A stretch of 48,604 nt of DNA from Sporichthya brevicatena (GTDB lineage: Bacteria > Actinomycetota > Actinomycetes > Sporichthyales > Sporichthyaceae). This document shows, piece by piece, positions 1-8,008 of the stretch. The notes under the pieces were generated by a model. It was not told where the DNA came from and ran no database searches. It saw only the letters and a program-made list of their open reading frames with translations. How positions within the stretch are numbered: position 1 is the first letter of the stretch; the number at the start of each line of letters is the position of its first letter. The stretch spans positions 124,270-172,873 of the forward strand of contig NZ_BAAAHE010000011.1 of the NCBI RefSeq assembly GCF_039525035.1, written 5' to 3'. Both the position numbers and the translations under genes were made by a program.

Positions 1-832
1 GTCTGCGGGCGACCTCCAGGTCGCGGACCATCAGCGCGAACGGCTTGTCCGGGCGGTGCTTGCGGTCGCGGAGCCGCTGGACCACGTCCTCGACGTCGGC
101 GCGGCAGGCGAGGTGGTAGCCGCCGATGCCCTTGACGGCGAGCACCTCGCCGGCGGCCAGCCGGGCGTGTGCGGCCCCGAGCACCCGGTCGTCACCGGTG
201 ACCGCCGTCTGGTCGAACTCCAGACGGATGCGGGGCCCGCAGTCGTGACAGGCGACCGGCTGGGCGTGGAACCGGCGGTCGGCCGGGTCGTCGTACTCGG
301 CTCGGCACCGCGGGCAGAGCGGGAAGCCGGTCATCGTCGTGACCGGGCGGTCGTACGGCAGGTCGGTGATGATCGTGAACCGGGGGCCGCAGTTCGTGCA
401 GCTGATGAACGGGTGCCGGTAACGCCGGTCGGCGGGGTCGAACAGTTCACGTAGGCAGTCGGCGCACACCGCCGTGTCCGGCGGCACCAGCGTCCGGCGG
501 CCCTCGCTGTGCCGGCTGGGGACGATCGTGAAGGCCGCCTCCCCGCGCGTCGGCACGGTCCAGGTCTCCACGGCGACGACCACGGCGGCCGGAGGCGCGT
601 CGCGGTGCAGTCGCTCGACGAAACGATCGAGGACGGACTCGGGCCCCTCGGCCTCGACGAAGACGCTGGTCACGTCATTGCCGCAGAAGCCGACCACACC
701 CAGCTCCGCGGCGAGACGAGCGACGAACGGGCGGAACCCCACGCCCTGGACGACGCCGCGCACCACGATCTGACGCCGTGTCACGCTCGTGGGGTCGAGG
801 GGCGTCGCGAGGACGGCAGGCGAGCGGTTCAC
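1..832 (-). CDS. hypF: Carbamoyltransferase HypF, N-terminal part (cut by window edge)
   Basis: HypF makes the cyanide ligands of the [NiFe] hydrogenase active site from carbamoyl phosphate, together with HypE in the cytoplasm. About 277 N-terminal residues are visible. They begin with an acylphosphatase-like domain containing VRGVVQGVGFRPF. Two zinc-finger units follow, with Cys pairs CADC/CTNC and CPRC/CHDC, then the start of the YrdC-like domain (VKGIGGYHLACRA). The catalytic Kae1-like half lies beyond the left edge. The GTG start at 832 overlaps the stop of the upstream NHL gene (GTGA), so the two are translationally coupled. An internal GTG about 16 codons later is the alternative start. 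hypC, hypD and hypE are not in the window and may follow outside it. The family assignment is secure; the gene is partial only because of the window boundary. Confidence 0.95.
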   Translation of the reverse strand, partial: MNRSPAVLATPLDPTSVTRRQIVVRGVVQGVGFRPFVARLAAELGVVGFCGNDVTSVFVEAEGPESVLDRFVERLHRDAPPAAVVVAVETWTVPTRGEAAFTIVPSRHSEGRRTLVPPDTAVCADCLRELFDPADRRYRHPFISCTNCGPRFTIITDLPYDRPVTTMTGFPLCPRCRAEYDDPADRRFHAQPVACHDCGPRIRLEFDQTAVTGDDRVLGAAHARLAAGEVLAVKGIGGYHLACRADVEDVVQRLRDRKHRPDKPFALMVRDLEVARR

Positions 833-2016
833 GGTTGCGCCCAGATCACGACGCGGTTGTTGCCCGAGTCGGCGATCGCGAGCCGGCTCCCGTCGCACGC
901 GATGCCGTACGGCCAGCAGAGCGTGTCGGAGGTGACCGCCTCCCAGCGGTTCTCCCCGTTGCCGCTGAAGGTCACCTGCCCGAGGACACCGTCGGCACCG
1001 GCGTCCGGACCGGTCGGCGGGGACTCCCAGAGCAGCACCCGGTTGTTGGCCGTGTCCGCGACCGCGATCCCCGCGCCGACGTTCGTCACCGCGTACGGGA
1101 ACCGCATCGAGGTGGCCGACTGCGGCCGGTAGGGAAAGTCGTCCGCGGTGACCATGTCGGGCTGCCCGACGACGACGTCGGCGGGTCGATCCTGCTCCGG
1201 GATCGCACGCCACCCGAGCAGCCGGTGGTTTCCGGCGTCGGCCACGAAGATGCCGTCGCCGAACCTCGCCACCGCGTGGGGCCACCGGAAGGTGTCCGGC
1301 CCGGTTCCGGTGCCGCGGTTCTCGTCGCGGGAGACCGCGTCGGGCTGGCCCAGCACCACGTCCGCCGGGACCTGCGCGGAGGCCGGCAGCCCGGCGCGCC
1401 AGATCAGGACCCGCCGGTTGCCGGTGTCCGTGACGAAGAACCGCCCGGCGATCTCCGCGATGCCGAACGGCCAGTAGAACGTGGTCGCGTCGGGCTCGCC
1501 GCCGCGGTTCTCGTCGATCGCGTCCGGGCTCGCCTGGCCCAGGATCAGGTCGGCGGGCCGCGGCGAGTCGGGAACGCCGTCCCACACCAGCAGGCGGTGG
1601 TTCCAGGCGTCGGCGACGACGAGACGGCCGTCGGTGGTCACCAGCACGCCGGTGGGCATGCGCATGCCGATCTCGGGACGGCCGCCGGCGTTAGGCGCCT
1701 CCGAGGTCGCGTCGGGCTGGCCGAGGATCACGTCGGCCGGGGCCTCCGGCGAGTCCGGGACCGAACGGAAGATCAGGACGCGGTGGTTGCCGGTGTCGGC
1801 GACGATCACACCACCGTCGTGCAGACAGACCCCACGAGGCCCGTACATGCCGGTCGCCGTCGCACGCGCGTCGGGCAGGCGCAGGGCGCCCGGGGACGAC
1901 GCCCCGAGCTCCACGTACGGCCGCCAACCCAAGGAGGACGCCGCCGGTCCGGACGGTGCCCGGCCGGCCCAGACCGGCGACGCCTGGCCACCGTCCGGAA
2001 TGATCTGAACACGCAT
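829..2016 (-). CDS. NHL-repeat beta-propeller protein of the hydrogenase operon
   Basis: A 395-residue protein built of six NHL repeats, each with a core such as VADTGNHRVLIF, VVADAWNHRLLVW, VTDTGNRRVLIW, VADAGNHRLLGW, VADTANNRVLLW and IADSGNNRVVIW. The spacers carry recurring LGQPD-type turns. Six repeats suggest a complete six-bladed propeller filling nearly the whole chain. No signal peptide, membrane segment or haem motif is visible, so it is probably cytoplasmic. The ATG at 2016 shares a base with the stop of the NifU/Rieske gene (TGATG) and is preferred to longer in-frame starts that would run into that gene. Propellers of this kind usually serve as protein-binding platforms. Its place among hydrogenase accessory genes suggests a scaffold for assembly or electron transfer; that role is inference. 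Confidence 0.85.
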   Translation of the reverse strand: MRVQIIPDGGQASPVWAGRAPSGPAASSLGWRPYVELGASSPGALRLPDARATATGMYGPRGVCLHDGGVIVADTGNHRVLIFRSVPDSPEAPADVILGQPDATSEAPNAGGRPEIGMRMPTGVLVTTDGRLVVADAWNHRLLVWDGVPDSPRPADLILGQASPDAIDENRGGEPDATTFYWPFGIAEIAGRFFVTDTGNRRVLIWRAGLPASAQVPADVVLGQPDAVSRDENRGTGTGPDTFRWPHAVARFGDGIFVADAGNHRLLGWRAIPEQDRPADVVVGQPDMVTADDFPYRPQSATSMRFPYAVTNVGAGIAVADTANNRVLLWESPPTGPDAGADGVLGQVTFSGNGENRWEAVTSDTLCWPYGIACDGSRLAIADSGNNRVVIWAQP

Positions 2017-2921
2017 CAGGATCGTGTCCGAACCCAGACGTGACCGTCCTCGACCCGTAACGGCAGCGGATCGAGCTGTGCCCCAGGGAGAGTGCGGCTC
2101 TCCCCGGAGAGTCCGTCGAACCGGTGGCCGTGCCACGGACACGTGATCTCGCCGGTCGCGGGGTCGACCTCGGAATCGGCCAGGCTCAGCCCGAGGTGCG
2201 CGCAGGAGTCGCGGTAGGCCGCGAGCTGCCCGTCGACGTTGATCACGACGACCGGCACCTCCTCCCCCGGCTGCCCCGGCAGCACGACCCGGACCAGGCG
2301 GCCGGACGGGAACTCGTCGAGCGGGCCGGTGCGGCGCCAGTTCGGGTCGGCCGCGCCCGGCCGCAGCCCCACCTCCCCGAGCGGGATCAGCGCGGGCCCC
2401 GGCTCGTTCGGCAGCACCTCGACCGCGCACCCCGGCAGCACCTGCCGGAGCACCTCCTCGACACCGTTGCGCATCGTCACGGCCGACATCGAGCAGCCGT
2501 TGCACGCGCCGGACAGGCGGACGTAGACCACGCCCTCCTCGACGCGGTCGAGACTCACGTCGCCGCCGTGGGACTGCAGCTGCGGGCGCACCTGCTCCAG
2601 TGCCCTCCGCGCCAGCGTGGTGGGGTCGGGCTTGATGAGCTGGTGCGCGAGGAGCACCATCCGCACCGCCGGTTCGTCGACGAGCGCGAACAGCAGTTCC
2701 TTGCCGCGCTCGTCGGCACGCAAGGTCCGGATGACGTGGACGAGGGCGGCGCGGTGCAGGTCGTCCAGCGCGTGCCGCAGGCCCTCGGCCGTCCGCCGGG
2801 CGTCGTCGTCCAGCTCGGTCAGCCCCGCGGTCGCCGCGTCGAGCGCGGCAGCGAGGTCCTCGATCGGGCGGTCCTCGGGCGGCACCGCGGTCGGAGCCGG
2901 CCGTTCGGCAACGGCGGTCAC
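2016..2921 (-). CDS. NifU-like / Rieske [2Fe-2S] fusion protein of the hydrogenase operon
   Basis: A 301-residue three-part protein. Residues 1-100 are helical and not recognised. Residues 105-175 form a NifU C-terminal-like domain with the CNGC cluster-binding pair (C140, C143). Residues 205-300 form a Rieske ferredoxin domain with C240-x-H242 and C261-x2-H264, so all four ligands of a [2Fe-2S] cluster are present. The GTG at 2921 overlaps the TPR gene stop by 4 nt (GTGA); a longer frame upstream is Arg/Pro-rich and antisense-like. In mycobacteria a Rieske-type protein encoded with the group 1h hydrogenase (called HhyE there) is thought to relay electrons toward the respiratory chain, and this protein probably has that role. 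The NifU part could alternatively deliver clusters to the small subunit. Confidence 0.88.
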   Translation of the reverse strand: MTAVAERPAPTAVPPEDRPIEDLAAALDAATAGLTELDDDARRTAEGLRHALDDLHRAALVHVIRTLRADERGKELLFALVDEPAVRMVLLAHQLIKPDPTTLARRALEQVRPQLQSHGGDVSLDRVEEGVVYVRLSGACNGCSMSAVTMRNGVEEVLRQVLPGCAVEVLPNEPGPALIPLGEVGLRPGAADPNWRRTGPLDEFPSGRLVRVVLPGQPGEEVPVVVINVDGQLAAYRDSCAHLGLSLADSEVDPATGEITCPWHGHRFDGLSGESRTLPGAQLDPLPLRVEDGHVWVRTRS

Positions 2922-4138
2922 GACGACACCGCCGACGGCACCGTCTCCCGGGCGATCTCGTCGAGGATCGAACGGACCGTCATGACGCCGGCCAGGTCGG
3001 ACTCGGTCTCGAACAGGTAGCGGGCCTCGACCAGGCGCGCCTTCGCCTCCTCGAAGACGCCGAGGTGCGCGAGCGCGTTGCCGATGTTGGTGAGCAGACG
3101 GGCGCGGCCGGAGGGGTCGGCCGTGCCGTCGCGGTGCTCCAACACCTCCTCGTAAAGGCCGACGGCCTCGACCAGGTTGTCCGCCCGGTGCGTCGAGGGC
3201 ATGTAGACGAGGGCGTTCGCGAGGTTGATCTGCGCGCTCGCCCACTGCTCCGGGTGCGCCTCCTTGGCGAACACACGGAGGGCGGAGCGCAGCGACTGGG
3301 TCGCGATGCCCACGCGCAGCTGGTCACTGGCCTGCACCATCGGCATCACGAGGTAGGCCGTGCCGAGATTGAGGTGCGCGGAGGCCCACAGGTACGGCGC
3401 GCTCGCCTCGTCGATCAGCTGCAGCGCGGACTGGTAGTGGTGGATGGCCTCGCGCGGCGGCCGCTCCTCCGCGGCCGCCCGCTCGTGGAGCACGGACCCG
3501 AGCTGGAGATGCAGCTCGGCCGCCGAGACGGCGAGGTCGGAGTCGGCCAGCAGCGTCACGGCCTGGGTGAGGTCGGCGACCGGGTCGGTGGCGGCGGCCG
3601 GGTCCCCGGCGGCGAGCATGCCCGCGGTGCCCAGCATGACCGCCTGGGTCGCCGGAGACACGGCGGACGCCTCGGCCGCGGCGCGCCGCAGCAGGTCGAT
3701 CGCGACGTCGGGGCTCCCGGTGGCGGCGGCGTGCGAGGCCTGGGCCGCGAGGACGAGGGCGGCGATCTCGCCGTTCGCGGCGACGAGCGCGGGCGGATCG
3801 TCGCTCAGTCCGACCTCGAAGGCGAAGGCGTCGATCAGACCCAGCAGCTCGGGCGGGGCGTCGGTCCGCAGGCCCGGGAGGTCGGCCGGGTCCGGGGCAA
3901 GCACGAAGCGGTTGATGCGGTCGACCAGCGACGGCCCGGCGAAGCAGGCAGCAGCTGACGCAACGTCACCTTCGACGGCGAGCTGGACGCCCCGCAGCGA
4001 GGCCGGCCAGCTCTCCGGCTGTCGGCCGGCGGCCAGCAGGTCGAGGCATCTCCGTGCCTCCGGGTCGGTCCTGGCGTCGACGAGTACGTAAGACAGGGGG
4101 CTGGGGAAACAAGCCAGGGCGTGGGGTCGTTCGGGCAT
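2918..4138 (-). CDS. Tetratricopeptide-repeat protein of the hydrogenase operon
   Basis: A 406-residue, Ala/Leu-rich all-helical protein. The C-terminal half (about 190-390) contains TPR-like helix pairs, for example around LHLQLGSVLHERAAA, ASAHLNLGTAYLVMP, WASAQINLANALVYMP and LLTNIGNALAHLGVFEEA. The first 180 residues are less regular. There is no signal peptide or transmembrane segment. The ATG at 4138 is preceded by a GGAAAGG-type ribosome site. TPR proteins accompany group 1h hydrogenases in other actinomycetes and probably assist assembly or partner docking. No enzymatic motif is visible. It is translationally coupled to the NifU/Rieske gene downstream by a 4-nt GTGA overlap. Confidence 0.82.
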   Translation of the reverse strand: MPERPHALACFPSPLSYVLVDARTDPEARRCLDLLAAGRQPESWPASLRGVQLAVEGDVASAAACFAGPSLVDRINRFVLAPDPADLPGLRTDAPPELLGLIDAFAFEVGLSDDPPALVAANGEIAALVLAAQASHAAATGSPDVAIDLLRRAAAEASAVSPATQAVMLGTAGMLAAGDPAAATDPVADLTQAVTLLADSDLAVSAAELHLQLGSVLHERAAAEERPPREAIHHYQSALQLIDEASAPYLWASAHLNLGTAYLVMPMVQASDQLRVGIATQSLRSALRVFAKEAHPEQWASAQINLANALVYMPSTHRADNLVEAVGLYEEVLEHRDGTADPSGRARLLTNIGNALAHLGVFEEAKARLVEARYLFETESDLAGVMTVRSILDEIARETVPSAVSS

Positions 4139-4165
4139 GGCGACCGCTACCTTTCCGCGGGGTCC

Positions 4166-4429
4166 TCAGCCGTTGAGGGGACCTCCGCCAATTTCTCTTT
4201 CCGCCGATCTCTTCATCAGATCGGCGCTGATCCGGGCGAGGCGTTCGGTGCGATAGGTGGCGATCCGCTTGCGGACCACCTCGTCGGCGAAGAGGACGAT
4301 GAGCTCCACCGCCCACTTGCCTCGGTCCGGCACCACCTCGACCTCGACAGCGTCGGCATGCTGGGCGCTGATCGGCCCGTCCGGGTTGAGAGGTTCTCGC
4401 GCCGGTGGACCTTCGCTGTCGGGCCCCAT
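4166..4429 (-). CDS. Small conserved-type protein of the hydrogenase operon (87 aa)
   Basis: An 87-residue open frame with a strong ribosome site (GAGGAGG, about 4-10 nt before the ATG at 4429). It lies 9 nt after the maturation protease gene and 27 nt before the TPR gene, in the same orientation. The first 25 residues are Pro/Gly-rich and probably disordered. Residues 28-60 look like two beta strands (AVEVEVVPDRGKWAVELIVLF), followed by a basic helix (RKRIATYRTERLARISADLMKR). I recognise no named family. The tight packing and good ribosome site argue that it is real. It may be a small accessory or regulatory subunit; nothing in the sequence fixes the function. Confidence 0.75.
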   Translation of the reverse strand: MGPDSEGPPAREPLNPDGPISAQHADAVEVEVVPDRGKWAVELIVLFADEVVRKRIATYRTERLARISADLMKRSAEREIGGGPLNG

Positions 4430-4438
4430 CCCGCCTCC

Positions 4439-5272
4439 TCAGGGTCTCGCCGGCATCACCTCCGGAGACAGGTCGATCCGCAGCAGTCCCCGGGCGGCAT
4501 CCCATTCGACCGGGAAGACGCCGACTGGCGCGTCGTTCCCGAGGACCTCCCGGAGCAACACGGCGCGATCACCGGCCGGGTTGCGTTCCTTGAGTACGAG
4601 ACCACCGTTCGCCTCGGCGTGCAAGGGCACGAGCAGCACGTCCGACCCCTCACGCAACCCGGTGCACACACCGGAGGGGAAGTAGCGACGTGCGAGCTGC
4701 GCGTCCATGCGCAGGTACGCGTTGCCCGTCAGCTCGACCGTGGCGACCGTCCGCTCGTACGGGCGCACGAACTCCTCGCGGAGGGTCTCGGCGACGGCGT
4801 GCATGGCCTGCTCGACGGCCGGGGTGAGGTGCTCCCCCGGCGCGACGTTCGCGGCCTCGACGAGGAAGACGGTGATGTCCTCCGGGAACTCCGGGCCGAG
4901 AAGCCACCGGCCCAGTGCGAGCGCGTTGTCCCAGCGGAACGCGTGAGTGTGGACGTCGGGCAGCGAGGGCAGGTGGGCGAGCTCCGCGCCGGGCACGCGG
5001 TACACCGTGCCCGGCGCGGCGCCGGTGTTCGAGGCGTCGACGATCACCACTCGTCGTGCCCCGCGCATCTGGAAGGCGACGTCCATTCCCGCCGTCCCGC
5101 CGTCCACCAGACGCACCTGTTCCGGTAACTCGGACGACCACAGCAGCCGGATCACACGGGGCCCGACGGAGTCGTCGGCGCGCAGCAGGTTGCCGCAGCC
5201 GATGATCACAACCTCGCACGGAGGGGGTGCGAAGCCGTCGTCGAGCAGCTCGTGCGGAGCCGGCGCTGACAT
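4439..5272 (-). CDS. [NiFe] hydrogenase maturation endopeptidase with extra C-terminal domain
   Basis: HyaD/HupD-type proteases remove the C-terminal tail of the hydrogenase large subunit once Ni-Fe is inserted. Residues 20-160 show the family signature GCGNLLRADDSVG (25-37; D34 aligns with the metal-binding Glu of E. coli HybD). Further on are an Asp in IVDASNTG and a His in DVHTHAFRWDN, matching the other expected metal ligands. The protein is 277 residues, whereas typical family members are about 150-195. The extra 110 residues (about 165-277, from YERTVATVEL to the end) are a mixed alpha/beta region I do not recognise. The gene starts 3 nt after hhyL, whose product carries a cleavable tail, so pairing of protease and substrate is likely. 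Confidence 0.9.
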   Translation of the reverse strand: MSAPAPHELLDDGFAPPPCEVVIIGCGNLLRADDSVGPRVIRLLWSSELPEQVRLVDGGTAGMDVAFQMRGARRVVIVDASNTGAAPGTVYRVPGAELAHLPSLPDVHTHAFRWDNALALGRWLLGPEFPEDITVFLVEAANVAPGEHLTPAVEQAMHAVAETLREEFVRPYERTVATVELTGNAYLRMDAQLARRYFPSGVCTGLREGSDVLLVPLHAEANGGLVLKERNPAGDRAVLLREVLGNDAPVGVFPVEWDAARGLLRIDLSPEVMPARP

Positions 5273-5275
5273 CAG

Positions 5276-6883
5276 TCAGACCATTCCGTTGACCACGAAC
5301 TTGCTCAGCTCGCGGCCGGTCTTGCCGTCGTAGGCGTGGACGGTGCAGACCAGACAGGAGTCGAAACTACGGGCGACGTGGCCGAGCTCCACGGGGTCCT
5401 CCTGGTCGACGATCGGGGAGCCGACGAGCGCCTCCTCGATCGGGCCGCGCACCTCGAGCGAGTCGCGCGGGCCGATGTTCCACGCAGTCGGGGTGACCAC
5501 CTGGTAGTTCTCGATCTTGCCGTCCTCGAGGACGATCCAGTCGGACAGCGCCCCGCGGGCGGCCTCGGTGGAGCCGAAGCCCTTGCCGGACAGCGGTTCC
5601 ACCGGCTTGGCGTAGAACGACTCCTTGAGCTCGAGGCGCGCGAGCCAGTCCATGACCCACGTGAAGTACTTCGGCCCCTCGTGCATGCGCGCCATCTGAC
5701 GCACGAACACCGACGGGCCGAGCTTCTGGATCATGTCGAGGAACAGCGGGTCGTCGTCCTGGTGCGCAGCCGCACCGGGAGCGGCCGCCGCGACGCGACG
5801 GGCGAGCGGACCGACCTCCAGCGGCACGCGTCCCATGTCCGGAACCTCGTAGCGCGGGGACTTCGCCCAGCTGTACTTGCCCTGCTTGCGGCCGACCTCG
5901 GGGTCGATGGGCCGGGTCTCGCCCTCCCACGGGTGCAGCGGGCGGTTGCCCTCGTAGAACGAGTGCGTGACGTCCTCGGAGACGCGCGCCTGGTCGAACT
6001 CGCTGAACTGGCCGTTCGCGTACACGCCGGACCGGTTGATCAGCGCCGCGTTCCGACCTTCCACCGTTGGATTCTCGTACAGGCTCGGTTCGAAGTACGT
6101 ACCGGTGGCCAGGTAGTTGCCGACACCGGCGCCGTACTTGTGCAGACCGACGTCGAGGGCGTAACGGATGAAGAACCCGCAGTCGCTGTTGTACTGGGCC
6201 TCGTTCTCCTCGACCCAGGCCATCATGTCGTCCCAGGTGCGGATCTGCATCCAGCGGTCGATGGAGCATCCCAGCCACTGCTTCTCGAGCCAGTTGTCCT
6301 TCCAGTGGTTGAGGATCGCCGTGGCTCGGGTGACGTCGGCGAGGCCGGGGGCGCTCATGACGCCGCCGGGTACCATGAACGACGAGTGCGGCCACTGACC
6401 GCCGAAGATCGCGTAGACCTCGACGGGCTTGTTGGAGAGCACGACACCGGACTGGTACGAGGTGCCGACGTACGGGGCGAAGCGGCGCACGGCCTCGTCG
6501 TAGAGCTTCGACTTGGCGTAGTTCTTGTTGGTCAGGTCGACCGCGAACAGCGCGTAGAAGTAGCGCGGGATCGACTGAAGCGTCTCGCAGGCCTGGGCGA
6601 TGTTGCGGACCAGCGTCGCGTTCGGCGGAACGTAGGTCTTCCACGCGGTGTCGAGCGCGTAGCAGGACTTGTACAGGTGGCTGCCGCCGCAGATCCCGCA
6701 GATGCGGGGCGTGACGATCAGACCCGCCTGCGGGTCCTTGCCCTTGAGGATCATCTCGAAGCCGCGGAACATCGCGGCCTCCGTCCAGGCGGACGTTACG
6801 ACGCCGTCGGTAATGGTCACCCGGACGTCGAGGTCGCCTTCGACGCGACCCAGTGGAGAGACGAAGAGGTCGACTGAAGTCAT
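5276..6883 (-). CDS. hhyL: [NiFe] hydrogenase large subunit, group 1h type
   Basis: The 535-residue catalytic subunit of a group 1h (high-affinity, oxygen-tolerant) uptake hydrogenase, which oxidises trace H2. The N-terminal nickel-binding motif RICGICGGSH and the C-terminal motif DSCLVCTVH supply the four Cys that bind Ni-Fe. The serine in DSC and the following AYDGKTGRELSKFVV tail are typical of this group. The protease encoded next door is expected to cut after the His, removing about 19 residues. Length and both motifs are intact. The ATG at 6883 has an AAAGG ribosome site. There is no Tat signal, as expected for a large subunit. The small subunit gene is 91 nt upstream in the same operon. 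Function: H2 to 2 H+ plus 2 e-, with electrons passing through HhyS. Confidence 0.96.
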   Translation of the reverse strand: MTSVDLFVSPLGRVEGDLDVRVTITDGVVTSAWTEAAMFRGFEMILKGKDPQAGLIVTPRICGICGGSHLYKSCYALDTAWKTYVPPNATLVRNIAQACETLQSIPRYFYALFAVDLTNKNYAKSKLYDEAVRRFAPYVGTSYQSGVVLSNKPVEVYAIFGGQWPHSSFMVPGGVMSAPGLADVTRATAILNHWKDNWLEKQWLGCSIDRWMQIRTWDDMMAWVEENEAQYNSDCGFFIRYALDVGLHKYGAGVGNYLATGTYFEPSLYENPTVEGRNAALINRSGVYANGQFSEFDQARVSEDVTHSFYEGNRPLHPWEGETRPIDPEVGRKQGKYSWAKSPRYEVPDMGRVPLEVGPLARRVAAAAPGAAAHQDDDPLFLDMIQKLGPSVFVRQMARMHEGPKYFTWVMDWLARLELKESFYAKPVEPLSGKGFGSTEAARGALSDWIVLEDGKIENYQVVTPTAWNIGPRDSLEVRGPIEEALVGSPIVDQEDPVELGHVARSFDSCLVCTVHAYDGKTGRELSKFVVNGMV

Positions 6884-6974
6884 GGCTCGGCCTTTCTCGT
6901 GGCCAGTACAGGGGCTGAGGAGGGGCAGTGATCTGAGAGGGCATCAGTCGCGTGACGCACGTCCGCAGGACGGG

Positions 6975-7946
6975 TCAGACGACGAACATGTCCTCCTTCG
7001 ACCACTGCGGGGCCGCGATCCGGGCGGCCGAGGCGTGTGCCATGTAGGTCAGGTGGTCCGAACCTTCCGGAATCTCCTTCGGGATGACCCCGGACACCTT
7101 CTGGGTCTTGAAGACCGTCCCCTTACGGAGGTCGAAGAAGGGGAACTCGGGCTCGGTGCAGCCGAGGCACGGCATCCCGGCGCGGGTCTTCGACGACTGG
7201 CGGTTCCAGAGGATCCGGTTGCAGGGGGAGTGCGTCATCGGGCCGCGGCAGCCGAACTCGTAGAACAGGCACCCGGTGCGCGTGCCCTCACCGAAGTTCA
7301 TCGTGGCCTGCTTGTACTCGAAGAACTGCACGCGGGTGCAACCGGTCTGCGTGAAGGTCTTGAAGAAGGTCTGGGGCCGGTGCAGGTCGTCCAGGGCGAT
7401 GTCGCCGGCGCGGCCGGTGGCGAGCGCGACGATGATCTGCGTGATCCAGTCCGGGTGCGCCGGGCAGCCGGGGATGTTGATGATCGGCAGACCGGACTTC
7501 GATCGCCAGTCGGCGCCGAGGAATCCGCCCTTGGCGCGCTTGTGGAACTGCAGGCCGGTGGAGTCGGTCGGGTTGGGGTCCGCAGCCGGGATACCGCCCC
7601 AGCAGGCGCAGTCACCGATGGCGACGACGATCGACGCCGCGTTGGCGAGATCGGTCACCCAGTCCTTCATCGGGCGGTCCGCGAACATGTCGTAGCGGCC
7701 CGTCCCGTTCGGGCCGTTCATCACGGTGCCCTCGAAGACGAAGACGTCCAGGGGACGTTCGCCGCGGGCACAGTCCCAGAACAACTTCTGCGCGTTGTTC
7801 CCGAGTTCGAGGCCGAGGGAGGGGTGCCAGAGCACCTCCAACCCGAAGTCGACGATCAGGTCGACGACGTTGGGTTCCTCGGCGTTGAGGAACGACATGG
7901 TGTTCCCGGAGCAGGCGCCCCCTTGGAACCAGAGCACTGAGGTCAT
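6975..7946 (-). CDS. hhyS: [NiFe] hydrogenase small subunit, group 1h type
   Basis: The 323-residue iron-sulfur electron-transfer subunit. Near the N-terminus the usual C-x2-C pair reads ACSGN (C12, N15), so one canonical proximal-cluster Cys is missing. The remaining expected Cys lie in GDCACWGG and NIPGCPAHPDW. This matches group 1h enzymes, where the proximal [4Fe-4S] cluster has three Cys and one Asp (shown for the Ralstonia actinobacterial-type hydrogenase). D67, before VFVFEG, is a candidate fourth ligand. Medial and distal cluster ligands lie in the Cys-rich C-terminal half (TGCLFYEFGCRGP, HSPCNRI, PCLGCTEPEF). There is no Tat signal peptide or C-terminal anchor, so the enzyme probably sits on the cytoplasmic side. 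The ATG at 7946 is the first start. Confidence 0.96.
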   Translation of the reverse strand: MTSVLWFQGGACSGNTMSFLNAEEPNVVDLIVDFGLEVLWHPSLGLELGNNAQKLFWDCARGERPLDVFVFEGTVMNGPNGTGRYDMFADRPMKDWVTDLANAASIVVAIGDCACWGGIPAADPNPTDSTGLQFHKRAKGGFLGADWRSKSGLPIINIPGCPAHPDWITQIIVALATGRAGDIALDDLHRPQTFFKTFTQTGCTRVQFFEYKQATMNFGEGTRTGCLFYEFGCRGPMTHSPCNRILWNRQSSKTRAGMPCLGCTEPEFPFFDLRKGTVFKTQKVSGVIPKEIPEGSDHLTYMAHASAARIAAPQWSKEDMFVV

Positions 7947-8008
7947 TGTCGAAACCAGCTTCCGTGGGTCGTGGGCGGCAAGTCCCGCGCTGGCGGGGGA
8001 GGCAGGGT

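Noticed and set aside
2016-3245. A 409-residue version of the NifU/Rieske protein
   Set aside because: The first 108 residues are Arg/Pro-rich and overlap the TPR gene in another frame. The GTG at 2921 overlaps the TPR stop as in the other junctions.
5336-6877. A 513-codon open frame antisense to hhyL
   Set aside because: Its protein is Arg/Val/Asp/His-rich without motifs and its openness follows from high G+C at third positions of hhyL. No ribosome site or family similarity.
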